Shown here: positions 1 through 6,118 of the stretch, piece after piece | Layout of the letters: the number at the start of each line of letters is the position of its first letter | Numbering within the stretch: position 1 is the first letter of the stretch | Source: Acidimicrobiia bacterium UBA6912 | Lineage (GTDB): Bacteria > Actinomycetota > Acidimicrobiia > Spongiisociales > UBA5794 | Length of the DNA stretch: 6,921 nucleotides | Direction of reading: 5' to 3' | Assembly (NCBI GenBank): GCA_002450985.1 | Contig: DKBA01000039.1 | Span: 1 to 6,921, forward strand | Program-made: the position numbers and the translations under genes | The notes under the pieces: generated by a model | What the model saw: only the letters and a program-made list of their open reading frames with translations | What the model was told of the DNA's origin: nothing | Database searches by the model: none

Positions 1-19
1 GCTCCCCCGAAGGGGGAGC
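1..19. terminator. Terminator-like hairpin at the left edge
   Basis: Perfect inverted repeat with 8-bp arms, GCTCCCCC and GGGGGAGC, around a 3-nt GAA loop. It is symmetric, so it could end a transcript entering from the left or one running leftwards. No U tract follows on the plus strand, as is common in high-GC Actinobacteria. The gene it would serve lies outside the window. Confidence 0.5.
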
Positions 20-42
20 CAGAGGTGCAAGGGAGGAGCAAC

Positions 43-91
43 CATCTGGCATCTGGCATCTGGCATCTGACATCTGACGTCTGACGTCTCC
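43..91. repeat. Seven-copy heptamer tandem repeat (CATCTGG / CATCTGA / CGTCTGA)
   Basis: Seven contiguous 7-nt units: CATCTGG three times (43-63), CATCTGA twice (64-77), CGTCTGA once (78-84), then a degenerate CGTCTCC (85-91). The variants change in steps along the array, as expected for tandem duplication plus point mutation. It lies just upstream of the antiporter promoter region and is non-coding. A related 16-nt copy in inverted orientation lies at 2421-2436. Heptamer short tandem repeats (STRRs) are known between genes in cyanobacteria; any link to those is only an analogy. Confidence 0.85.
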
Positions 92-107
92 GTTTCCGTC
101 CTACGAT
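81..107 (+). promoter_or_regulatory. Possible promoter for the antiporter gene
   Basis: TACGAT at 102-107 resembles a -10 element (4 of 6 against TATAAT). The best -35-like hexamer is CTGACG at 81-86, supplied by the heptamer repeat, but its 15-bp spacer is short. Transcription would start near 114, leaving a short leader with the GGAGG at 122-126. Weak prediction. Confidence 0.25.
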
Positions 108-131
108 CGTCGTCACACAACGGAGGCACAC

Positions 132-1400
132 GTGGAAGTCATCGAGCGCCTTGTGGAGCTCCTCGTCATCCTCGCCGGCGCCAAGATCGGCGCCGAGATC
201 ATGACCCGGCTCCGGCAACCCGCCGTGATCGGCGAGCTCGTGGTCGGGATGCTGCTCGGGTCGAGCGTCCTCGGGTGGATCACCGTCGACGAAGGCGGAG
301 TGATCTCGATCATGGCGGAGATCGGCGTGATCCTGCTCCTGTTCGAGGTAGGGCTCGAGACGGACGTGCGCGACTTCGTGCGGCTCGGCGGCTCGGCGCT
401 GTCGGTCGCCTCGATCGGCGTGCTCACCCCCCTGGTGCTCGGGCTCGCCGCCGCCAAGCTGCTCGCCATCGACGGCGGCACCACCGAGGTGGCGTTCTTC
501 ATCGGCGCCTCGATGACGGCGACCAGCGTCGGGATCACGGCCCGGGTGTTTGCGGATCTGAAACGGCTCCAGACCGACGAGGCCAAGACCATCATCGGCG
601 CCGCCGTCATCGACGACATCATGGGTCTCATCATCCTCGCCGTGGTCGTCGGTCTGCTCGGCGCCGATGGCTCCTTCGAGATCATCTCGGTGCTCACCAT
701 CACGGCCAAGGCGCTCTTCTTCCTCGCCGGCGTCGTCGTCATCGGGATCCCGCTGATCCGGCACTACTTCCGCTTCCTGGGATGGCTACGGGTCGAGGGC
801 AGCTATGTGGTCGGAGCCTTTGCGTTCGCCGTCGCCGTCGGCATCGCGGCGGAGAAGCTCGCCGGCCTCGACCCCATCGTCGGCGCCTTCGCCGCAGGGC
901 TCGTCGCCGCCCAATCCGGCCAGCACGAGCGGGTGTTCCGCGAGTTGCGGCCGATCGTGTACCTCTTCGTCCCCATCTTCTTCCTGTCGATCGGCGCCCG
1001 CGTCGACGTGGGCGTGCTGGCCGACCCCGAGGTGCTGCTCGCCGGCGGCGTCATCTCCCTCCTCGCGATGGCCGGGAAGATCGTTGCGGGGCTCGGAGTG
1101 TGGGGCGACGCCGATCGGTGGATCGTCGGCGTGGGCATGATCCCTCGTGGCGAGGTGGGCCTCATCTTCGCCGCGCTCGGCTCCACCCAGCTCGCCGCCG
1201 TGGTAGGTCCTGAGGAGACGGCCATCGTCGTGATGATGGTCGTCGTCACCACGATCGTCGCCCCCATCGTCCTCAACAGGATGCTGCGCTCCAGGCCGCT
1301 CCCCGCCGAGGTCCCGACGCCGCCCATGGAGGAGCTGATCCTCGACTCGCCCGTGGTCGGGGGGTCCGAGATCGACGAGACGGAGCGGGACTCGACGTAG
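132..1400 (+). CDS. CPA2-type cation (Na+ or K+)/proton antiporter, membrane domain only
   Basis: Integral membrane protein of 422 aa predicted to exchange Na+ or K+ for H+ across the cytoplasmic membrane in pH and salt homeostasis. Seen in the sequence: a run of hydrophobic helices over residues 5-382; the motif ATSVGITARV (130-139), matching the unwound transport helix of the family; the acidic pair D161-D162 in VIDDIMGL, the ion-binding site of electrogenic NapA-like members; K316 in AMAGKIVAG, like the conserved lysine of NapA; and IPRGEVGLI (337-345), the conserved RGE segment. The GTG start at 132 is set by GGAGG at 122-126 with 5-nt spacing. The C-terminal ~35 residues are a soluble acidic tail. 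There is no TrkA-N (RCK) or universal-stress domain, unlike full KefB/KefC proteins. It converges on the acetyltransferase gene 24 bp away. The family is clear; the ion is not determined. Confidence 0.93.
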   Translation: MEVIERLVELLVILAGAKIGAEIMTRLRQPAVIGELVVGMLLGSSVLGWITVDEGGVISIMAEIGVILLLFEVGLETDVRDFVRLGGSALSVASIGVLTPLVLGLAAAKLLAIDGGTTEVAFFIGASMTATSVGITARVFADLKRLQTDEAKTIIGAAVIDDIMGLIILAVVVGLLGADGSFEIISVLTITAKALFFLAGVVVIGIPLIRHYFRFLGWLRVEGSYVVGAFAFAVAVGIAAEKLAGLDPIVGAFAAGLVAAQSGQHERVFRELRPIVYLFVPIFFLSIGARVDVGVLADPEVLLAGGVISLLAMAGKIVAGLGVWGDADRWIVGVGMIPRGEVGLIFAALGSTQLAAVVGPEETAIVVMMVVVTTIVAPIVLNRMLRSRPLPAEVPTPPMEELILDSPVVGGSEIDETERDST

Positions 1401-1424
1401 CCAGGGAGTGTCGCCGCCCGATCG

Positions 1425-2360
1425 TCAGGCAGGAGCGTCGGCGGCGCCGTCCCGAAGGTCCTTGACCATCTCGAGCTCGCCCTCGATCACCCGACCGGTC
1501 GGCGCATAGCCGAGGGACCGGTAGAAGTCCTCAGGACCACCCGGATCCGGGACGTAGCTGAGGGCGAGGCGGTCGCCACCGGCCCGGGTACGAACGTACT
1601 CCTCGGTCAGCTCCATCGCACGTCGCCCGAAGCCGCGCCGCTGGTAGCGCCGATCGATCATGAAGCGCCACAGGTAGTAGGACTCCTTCTCGTCGTCATC
1701 CCACAGCATGACGAAGCCGACGAGCGTCTCACCGGCGTAGATGGCGCGCGGCCACGCTCGAGGGGCGACGTACGCCTCTGCCAGCGAGACGGCGTTGGGC
1801 GCGACGAAACCTCGCTGAGGTGACGCAACGTCGAGGTCGCACACGTCCCTGACGTTCTCGCCGTCGACCGGGCGCAGTGTCACCACGGCATCGGCGGCGG
1901 GGTCATCGGGGCCTGCCGGCCGGGCGAGACGCTTGGCGAACGTGACCAGTCGCTCCTCTTCGATGAAGCCGAGTGCCGCATGAGCGGCTCGGGCGAGGTC
2001 GTTCCCGAGCACGGCATCGGAGCCCATCTCGACACAGCCGTTCTCTGCGGCCCACGCCTCGGCGGCCCCGGCCAAGGCGCGACCGATTCCACGCATACGG
2101 TGCTCGGGAGCCACCCACCACGCCTCGAGGAAGCCGACAGGCGACGTGACGCAGCCCTCGGCGTAGCGGCGCAGAGACGCCTCGACGAACCCGCCGAGCC
2201 GGCCCGAGCCGTCGTCCCAGACGAACGCGACCTGGTCGCCCGCCCGCAAGAAGCTGTAGACGTTCTCGTGGAGCTCGTCGGGCGACAGGTCCGGCCACAG
2301 CCTGGCCCGCATCGCCCACCATTGGGCCTCGTCGTCGAACGTGAGAGGGCGCACGGGCAT
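1425..2360 (-). CDS. Two-domain GNAT N-acetyltransferase: AAC(6')-like domain fused to spermine/diamine acetyltransferase (BltD)-like domain
   Basis: Cytosolic protein of 311 aa with two complete GNAT domains. Domain 1 (about 1-147) has features of aminoglycoside 6'-N-acetyltransferases: MRARLWPDLS near the N terminus (17-26), FLEAWWVAPEHRMRGIGRAL (77-96) containing the acetyl-CoA loop, and GCVEMGSDAVLGN (108-120) followed by ALGF. Domain 2 (about 158-301) resembles BltD-type diamine/spermine acetyltransferases: YYLWRFMIDRRYQRRGFGRR (228-247) with the acetyl-CoA motif Q240-x-x-G243-x-G245, then LSYVPDPGG (267-275) and FYRSLGY. A linker rich in Asp, Pro and Ala joins them. Both pyrophosphate-binding loops are intact, so both halves could be active. 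No Shine-Dalgarno sequence precedes the ATG; a TAGCAT element 6 nt upstream fits a leaderless transcript. I infer acetylation of amino-sugar or polyamine amines. Actual substrates and any drug resistance are unproven, and some tandem GNATs use unrelated substrates. Confidence 0.85.
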   Translation of the reverse strand: MPVRPLTFDDEAQWWAMRARLWPDLSPDELHENVYSFLRAGDQVAFVWDDGSGRLGGFVEASLRRYAEGCVTSPVGFLEAWWVAPEHRMRGIGRALAGAAEAWAAENGCVEMGSDAVLGNDLARAAHAALGFIEEERLVTFAKRLARPAGPDDPAADAVVTLRPVDGENVRDVCDLDVASPQRGFVAPNAVSLAEAYVAPRAWPRAIYAGETLVGFVMLWDDDEKESYYLWRFMIDRRYQRRGFGRRAMELTEEYVRTRAGGDRLALSYVPDPGGPEDFYRSLGYAPTGRVIEGELEMVKDLRDGAADAPA

Positions 2361-2366
2361 GAGGGG

Positions 2367-2372
2367 ATGCTA
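2367..2372 (-). promoter_or_regulatory. Candidate -10 element of a leaderless acetyltransferase transcript
   Basis: TAGCAT (minus strand) fits TANNNT and ends 6 nt before the ATG at 2360, which puts the expected start site on the A of the ATG. No Shine-Dalgarno sequence and no convincing -35 element are visible. Confidence 0.45.
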
Positions 2373-2417
2373 CCGGGGCCGGTCCCCGTCGAGACGTGGC
2401 GCCCTCGGCTTCACGCT

Positions 2418-2441
2418 CTCCGTCTGATGTCAGATGCGGAG
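2418..2441 (-). terminator. Hairpin downstream of the nucleoside hydrolase gene
   Basis: Begins 10 nt past the nucleoside hydrolase stop codon. Arms CTCCG+TCTGA (2418-2427) and TCAGA+CGGAG (2430-2434 and 2437-2441) pair over 10 bp with a 2-nt bulge at 2435-2436; the innermost pairs must open to give a usable loop. There is no U tract. A smaller CGGGG/CCCCG hairpin follows at 2374-2388. It may end the ribokinase-hydrolase transcript and separate it from the acetyltransferase gene. The rest of the 2361-2451 gap holds only the heptamer-related sequence and the TAGCAT element. Confidence 0.4.
2421..2436 (-). repeat. Dispersed inverted copy of the heptamer repeat
   Basis: The minus strand reads CATCTGACATCAGACG, identical at 15 of 16 positions to 64-79 of the left-edge array, with an uninterrupted 11-nt match (CATCTGACATC). 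A further plus-strand CTGACGTCT at 2445-2453, running into the nucleoside hydrolase stop codon, matches 74-82 and 81-89 exactly. The copy forms most of the hairpin described at 2418-2441. Confidence 0.65.
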
Positions 2442-2451
2442 CGCCTGACGT

Positions 2452-3393
2452 CTAGCGCAACCGCCCGATTCGATCGACGAGCAGCTCGAAGTAGCCGTCG
2501 GCGTGAACGGTGTCGATGACCAGCGCGTTCGGGTCTCGCTTGGTGACCCCCCACCAGTCGACGAGGGTCATCCCCATCGTGGTCTCCGAATGGTGCTCGA
2601 TGTCGACGTGGCACCGCCGCCCGGCGAAGAGCGACGGCTCGAGCAGGTAGGCGATCACGCACGGATCGTGAAGGGGTGCGCCGTCCGTGCCGTACTTCTC
2701 CTCGTCGTAGCGGTCGAAGAAATCGAGCATGCCGGCGACGGCGTCCCCGGCCCGCGTGCCGAGGGAGCGGAACCGAGCGATCCGGGCGTCGGATGTGAGC
2801 GCCTTGTGGGTGACGTCGAGGGGCAGCATCGTGATCGGCACGCCGCTGGTGAACACCACGTGGGCGGCATGCGGATCGACGTAGATGTTGAACTCGGCCG
2901 CCGGGGTGACGTTGCCGCCCTCGAAGAACCCGCCGCCCATCATGACGAGCCCGGCGAGACGCCCGGCGATCCGCGGCTCCTTCACGATCGCCATCGCGAC
3001 GTTGGTGAGCGGTCCGAGCGTGCAGAACGTGAGCTCCCCCGGCTCGGCAGCCATCACCGTGTCGACGAGAACGTCCACGGCGTGCCCAGGGGCCAGTGGG
3101 ATGGTCGGCTCCGGTAGCTCCGCCCCGTCGATGCCGCTCGGGCCGTGGACGTACTCGGCGGTGTAGAGCGTTCGCACCATGGGTCGCGGGCAGCCGGCGT
3201 GGACGGGGACGTCCGTCCGCCCGGCGAGCTCGACCATCATGCGGGCGTTGCGCGAGGTCAGCGGCAGCGGCACGTTGCCGGCCACGGTTGTGATCGCCAC
3301 GACGTCGAGCTCCGGGGAGGCGAGGGCCGTGAGGAGGGCGACGGCGTCGTCCTGCCCCGGGTCGGTGTCGATGAGGATGCGGCGCGGCGCCAT
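2452..3393 (-). CDS. Inosine/uridine-preferring (ribo)nucleoside hydrolase
   Basis: Cytosolic calcium-dependent hydrolase of 313 aa, normal length for the family, that cleaves the N-glycosidic bond of ribonucleosides to give free base and ribose. The signature DTDPGQDDA is at 9-17, with Ca2+ ligands D11, D15 and D16. Other active-site positions known from protozoan and bacterial members are present: N40 in TVAGN, H83 in YVHGPSG, T125 in CTLGPLTN (main-chain Ca2+ ligand), N161, E167 and N169 in the GGNVTPAAEFN block, and H242-D243 in LHDPC. All catalytic residues therefore look intact. The ATG at 3393 lies 2 nt after the ribokinase stop codon, so the two are almost certainly co-transcribed and probably translationally coupled. 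The ribose released would be the substrate of the upstream kinase. Whether it prefers purine or pyrimidine nucleosides (RihA/RihB/RihC-like) cannot be read from the sequence. Confidence 0.93.
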   Translation of the reverse strand: MAPRRILIDTDPGQDDAVALLTALASPELDVVAITTVAGNVPLPLTSRNARMMVELAGRTDVPVHAGCPRPMVRTLYTAEYVHGPSGIDGAELPEPTIPLAPGHAVDVLVDTVMAAEPGELTFCTLGPLTNVAMAIVKEPRIAGRLAGLVMMGGGFFEGGNVTPAAEFNIYVDPHAAHVVFTSGVPITMLPLDVTHKALTSDARIARFRSLGTRAGDAVAGMLDFFDRYDEEKYGTDGAPLHDPCVIAYLLEPSLFAGRRCHVDIEHHSETTMGMTLVDWWGVTKRDPNALVIDTVHADGYFELLVDRIGRLR

Positions 3394-3395
3394 CT

Positions 3396-4301
3396 TCAGC
3401 CGCCCGTCAGACTGCGCACCTGTTCCTCGGTGGGCAGCGCCGTCTGCGCTCCGAGCTTCGTGACGGCAGCGGCCCCCGCCGCCACGGCCCAGCGCACGGC
3501 GTCGTCGAGCTCGACGCCGCGCGCAAGCGCATCGGCGAGCGCCCCACAGAACGCATCCCCGGCGCCGGTGGTATCGACTGCCTCGACCTCGGGAGGGGTG
3601 ACGTGGAGCTCGTCATCGGAGGTGACGAGGACGGCGCCAGCGGCGCCGAGCGTCACCACCACCGCCCGGGGGCCACGCAGCCCCCTCGCCTGAGCGACGA
3701 CGGCGGCGATGTCCTCCACCTCCGCCGCACCCGCCAAGGTGGCCAGCTCCGATCGGTTCGGCACGATGACATCGACCTTCGACAACAACTCGTGGCCGAG
3801 CCGCTGCGCCGGGGCCGGATTGAGCACGAAGGTGCCCTTGCTCAGCTGTGCTGCCGCCTTCACCGCGTCCAGCGGGACTTCGAGCTGGGCGAGCGTCACG
3901 GCCGACTGTTCGAGGAGATCACCTGCCGCGGCGACATGCTCGGCCGAGACCTTGGCGTTGGCGCCGGGGACCACCGCGATGGCGTTCTCCGCGTCATCGG
4001 CGAGGAAGATGTAGGCCTGGCCGGTGGGGGCGTCGATGTCGGCGGAGACGCCCTCGACGTCGACACCCTCTGCGACCAGGGCACGGAGGTACGAGGTGCC
4101 GTCGCCGTCCGCCCCCACCCTACCGATCAGGCTCACGGCCCGCCCGAGTCGCGCCGCGGCCAGGGCCTGGTTGGCTCCCTTGCCGCCACGATAGGTGGCA
4201 ACGTCTCCACCGAGCACGGTCTCCCCCGGCGCAGGGATACGGGGCACTCGAATCACGGTGTCCCTGTTCAGACTGCCGATGACGGTGATCTGGTCGCTCA
4301 T
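3396..4301 (-). CDS. rbsK: Ribokinase (PfkB family)
   Basis: Cytosolic sugar kinase of 301 aa, close to E. coli RbsK in length, which converts D-ribose and ATP to ribose-5-phosphate for the pentose phosphate pathway and nucleotide synthesis. Sugar-binding GSLNRD lies at 9-14, with N12 and D14 as ribose contacts. PfkB signature 1, RGGKGANQA, is at 38-46. PNRSEL (181-186) carries the N-x-x-E motif linked to Mg2+/phosphate use. PfkB signature 2, DTTGAGDAF, is at 243-251 with catalytic base D249 and its anion hole. First gene of a two-gene operon with the nucleoside hydrolase 2 nt downstream, which argues that it recycles nucleoside-derived ribose; no ribose transporter or LacI-type regulator is next to it. 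The ATG at 4301 has no Shine-Dalgarno sequence but a TAGGCT element 9 nt upstream. Another PfkB sugar specificity is possible, but the motifs and partner favour ribose. Confidence 0.9.
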   Translation of the reverse strand: MSDQITVIGSLNRDTVIRVPRIPAPGETVLGGDVATYRGGKGANQALAAARLGRAVSLIGRVGADGDGTSYLRALVAEGVDVEGVSADIDAPTGQAYIFLADDAENAIAVVPGANAKVSAEHVAAAGDLLEQSAVTLAQLEVPLDAVKAAAQLSKGTFVLNPAPAQRLGHELLSKVDVIVPNRSELATLAGAAEVEDIAAVVAQARGLRGPRAVVVTLGAAGAVLVTSDDELHVTPPEVEAVDTTGAGDAFCGALADALARGVELDDAVRWAVAAGAAAVTKLGAQTALPTEEQVRSLTGG

Positions 4302-4310
4302 GGCGGCGGC

Positions 4311-4316
4311 AGCCTA
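4311..4316 (-). promoter_or_regulatory. Candidate -10 element of the ribokinase-nucleoside hydrolase operon
   Basis: TAGGCT (minus strand) fits TANNNT and ends 9 nt before the ribokinase ATG, predicting a leader of only about 3 nt. No Shine-Dalgarno sequence or clear -35 element is seen. It lies in the 113-bp gap between divergent genes. Confidence 0.4.
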
Positions 4317-4358
4317 TCGCACGGCGCCGCCGCAGGCACCCGGCGGGCAGATCGACCC

Positions 4359-4386
4359 TTGCGCCGCTGCGTCTGCGTGCCAAGAT
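4359..4386 (+). promoter_or_regulatory. Weak candidate promoter for the small membrane protein gene
   Basis: TTGCGC (4359-4364) and CAAGAT (4381-4386) are 16 bp apart and would start transcription near 4393, just upstream of the GAGGAG ribosome binding site. Each hexamer matches consensus at only about half of its positions. If real, the upstream ATG at 4385 would fall within the promoter, which favours the GTG start at 4415. Confidence 0.2.
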
Positions 4387-4403
4387 GCGCCGAGCCGCCG
4401 AGC

Positions 4404-4409
4404 GAGGAG
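4404..4409 (+). promoter_or_regulatory. Ribosome binding site that decides the start of the small membrane protein
   Basis: GAGGAG lies 5 nt before the GTG at 4415. The in-frame ATG at 4385 has no comparable purine-rich sequence upstream, so the shorter product is preferred. Confidence 0.65.
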
Positions 4410-4414
4410 CCATC

Positions 4415-4831
4415 GTGTCGATCGACGTCACCCGCAATCCCACCGCGCACCACACCGCAAAGGCGCCGGAGCCGCGAACCCTCGCCACCGACACGATTCC
4501 AACGGGCGTCGCCGCAGTCCTCTTCGTCGCCTGGGTGGCCGGTTTGGCCTGGGTCTTTGCGATCACGCCCGCCCCCGATCCCACCGTCCCGATCTCGACC
4601 CTCGACGTCGTCATCTCGCTCGCCCTCTACGGATCGTGGGGCGCCGTGGCGACGGGCCTCGCCAAGCGGCGCCGCTTCGGCATCGCTGCCGGGATCGTCG
4701 CCGGCCTGATGCTCGCCGGAGCCGGGCTCCTGTGCCTGGCCACCGGGCACACCGGCATGTGGATCGCCGGCCAGATCCTCGCCGGATGCGGGTTGGCCGC
4801 AGTGAGCATCGTGGCCGCCAGGATCAGCTGA
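4415..4831 (+). CDS. Small four-helix membrane protein of unknown function
   Basis: Hydrophobic protein of 138 aa (148 aa if the ATG at 4385 is used) that I do not recognise. After a polar N-terminal segment of about 27 residues there are four likely transmembrane helices: roughly 28-50, 62-82, 87-109 and 114-135. The basic cluster KRRR (84-87) between helices 2 and 3 should face the cytoplasm, which would also place both termini inside. A short Pro/Asp loop (51-60) separates helices 1 and 2. The last two helices are rich in Gly and Ala (AGIVAGLMLAGAG and AGQILAGCG), suggesting tight helix packing. No catalytic or transporter signature is visible. It is transcribed away from the ribokinase operon and ends 17 bp from the convergent lipoprotein gene, so it is probably monocistronic. 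Codon bias matches its neighbours, which supports a real gene. No function is proposed. Confidence 0.75.
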   Translation: MSIDVTRNPTAHHTAKAPEPRTLATDTIPTGVAAVLFVAWVAGLAWVFAITPAPDPTVPISTLDVVISLALYGSWGAVATGLAKRRRFGIAAGIVAGLMLAGAGLLCLATGHTGMWIAGQILAGCGLAAVSIVAARIS

Positions 4832-4848
4832 CACTCTGTCGAGGGGCC

Positions 4849-6111
4849 TCAGGAGGCTCGGTCGATGCGGTACACCGCCCCGCCGATCGCCGTCACGTAG
4901 ACCTCGCCGGACGCATCGACGCCGAACGAGGTGAGGCCGGGGACGGTGTCGGCCGGGAACCAATCGATCGGCTCGCCAGATCCACCGGGTGGCAGCCCAC
5001 GGATCCAGCCGGAGCAGTAGTCGCCGAAGAGGTAATGCCCGTCGAGCTCGGGAATCGCCGCGCCTCGGTACACGTAGCCGCCGGTCACCGAACACCCCTC
5101 GCCGTGGGAGTAGACGTACACCGGGGCGACCAGGTCTTCGGCGGCACAGTCGTCGGCGAGATAGCAGGTGCTGCCCTCATACCGCGGCCAGCCGAAGTTG
5201 GCGCCCACGGCAACATCGACGGCGAGCGCGTCGATCTCCTCCCATGCGTTCTGGCCGACGTCGCCGATCCACAGCGTCGAGCCGTCGAAGGAGAACCGCC
5301 ACGGGTTGCGCAGCCCGATGGCGACGACCTCCGGGGCGAACTCCCCTCCGGGATTCGCCGCCGGGATCGTGTACGGGTCCCCGGCCGGGTCGATACGCAG
5401 CAGCGCCCCGAGCAGCGTTGCCGGGTCCTGGCCGTTCCGGAACCGGTCGTCGCGGCTGCCACCGTCACCCATGCCGATCCACAGGAGCCCGTCCGGACCG
5501 AACGCGATCATGCCGCCGTTGTGATTGGAGGCCGGCTGGTCGATCGTGAGCAGCACCCGCTCCGAGCCCGGGTCGGCCTCGTTGCCATCAGCCGTGAACT
5601 GCGAGATGCGGGTGGCGGGACCGGAGCCCACGTAGTCGACGTAGAACCGCCCCGACGAGGCGAAGTCGGCGGGGAAGGCGAGCCCGAGCAGCCCCTGCTC
5701 GTCCCCGAACACGACCCGGTCACGGATGTCGAGGAACACCTCGGGGTCGCCGCCGTCGACCACCCACACGAAGCCCGGTTGATCGACGACGAAGAGGCGG
5801 GAGTCGCCTGGAGGTGACGTGACGAACACCGGCTGGGAGAACCCATCGGCCACCAGCGTCAGCTCCAGCTCGAGCTCCCCGAGCGGCGTGAGCGAGGTCG
5901 TCGTGGTGTCCGGTGCGAGCGTGGTCGTCGCCGCGGCCGTCGTCGACGGGGCATCGGGCTCGGTCGTGGACGGGGTGCCGCTCGTCGACGGCGCCGCAGC
6001 CGGTACGGTCGTCGGTGGTGCCGTGGTCGGCGTCACATCCATGTCCCCGTCGCCGCACGACGCAGCGAGCAGCGCGGCGGTGATGAGGAGGACAGGGAGG
6101 CCGCGGCTCAT
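4849..6111 (-). CDS. Secreted lipoprotein with GSDH / soluble glucose dehydrogenase-like beta-propeller
   Basis: Predicted surface lipoprotein of 420 aa. MSRGLPVLLITAALLAASC (1-19) is a signal peptide ending in a relaxed lipobox with C19 as the lipidated residue; residues 25-75 are a Thr/Pro/Ala-rich linker; the propeller spans about 80-417. Conserved sites are SNHNGG (195-200) with H197, equivalent to the catalytic His of soluble glucose dehydrogenase; GPDGLLWIGMGDGG (205-218); GLRNPWRFSFD (266-276), the Arg-Asn pair; DVGQNAWEEID (284-294); and NFGWP. YVYRG (346-350) has Arg where the glucose dehydrogenase has a PQQ-contacting Lys, and only R371 remains in the C-terminal basic region, so PQQ use is uncertain. 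C316/C322 and C340/C366 could form disulfides. The ATG at 6111 is chosen because it starts the signal peptide and has TACCTT 7 nt upstream; the in-frame start at 6180 would add a non-signal extension. Likely an aldose or sugar-derivative dehydrogenase; the substrate is unknown. Confidence 0.85.
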   Translation of the reverse strand: MSRGLPVLLITAALLAASCGDGDMDVTPTTAPPTTVPAAAPSTSGTPSTTEPDAPSTTAAATTTLAPDTTTTSLTPLGELELELTLVADGFSQPVFVTSPPGDSRLFVVDQPGFVWVVDGGDPEVFLDIRDRVVFGDEQGLLGLAFPADFASSGRFYVDYVGSGPATRISQFTADGNEADPGSERVLLTIDQPASNHNGGMIAFGPDGLLWIGMGDGGSRDDRFRNGQDPATLLGALLRIDPAGDPYTIPAANPGGEFAPEVVAIGLRNPWRFSFDGSTLWIGDVGQNAWEEIDALAVDVAVGANFGWPRYEGSTCYLADDCAAEDLVAPVYVYSHGEGCSVTGGYVYRGAAIPELDGHYLFGDYCSGWIRGLPPGGSGEPIDWFPADTVPGLTSFGVDASGEVYVTAIGGAVYRIDRAS

Positions 6112-6118
6112 GGCGGGC

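Noticed and set aside
43..91. Heptamer array as a CRISPR array
   Set aside because: The units are contiguous with no spacers and only 7 nt long.
275..1213. Long open frames opposite or out of frame with the antiporter, hydrolase and lipoprotein genes
   Set aside because: They are Arg/Ser/Pro-rich frame shadows typical of GC-rich DNA, with no domain motifs, and they overlap clearly real genes.
4385..4414. ATG at 4385 as the start of the small membrane protein
   Set aside because: It has no ribosome binding site and overlaps the best -10-like hexamer, while the GTG at 4415 has GAGGAG 5 nt upstream.
4832..4860. GCCTC/GAGGC short inverted repeat at the convergent end of the membrane protein and lipoprotein genes
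   Set aside because: Only 5 bp with a 2-nt loop, and it overlaps the lipoprotein stop codon; too weak to call a terminator.
5880..6040. GTC-rich low-complexity stretch as a DNA repeat
   Set aside because: It is explained by the Thr/Pro/Ala-rich linker of the lipoprotein.
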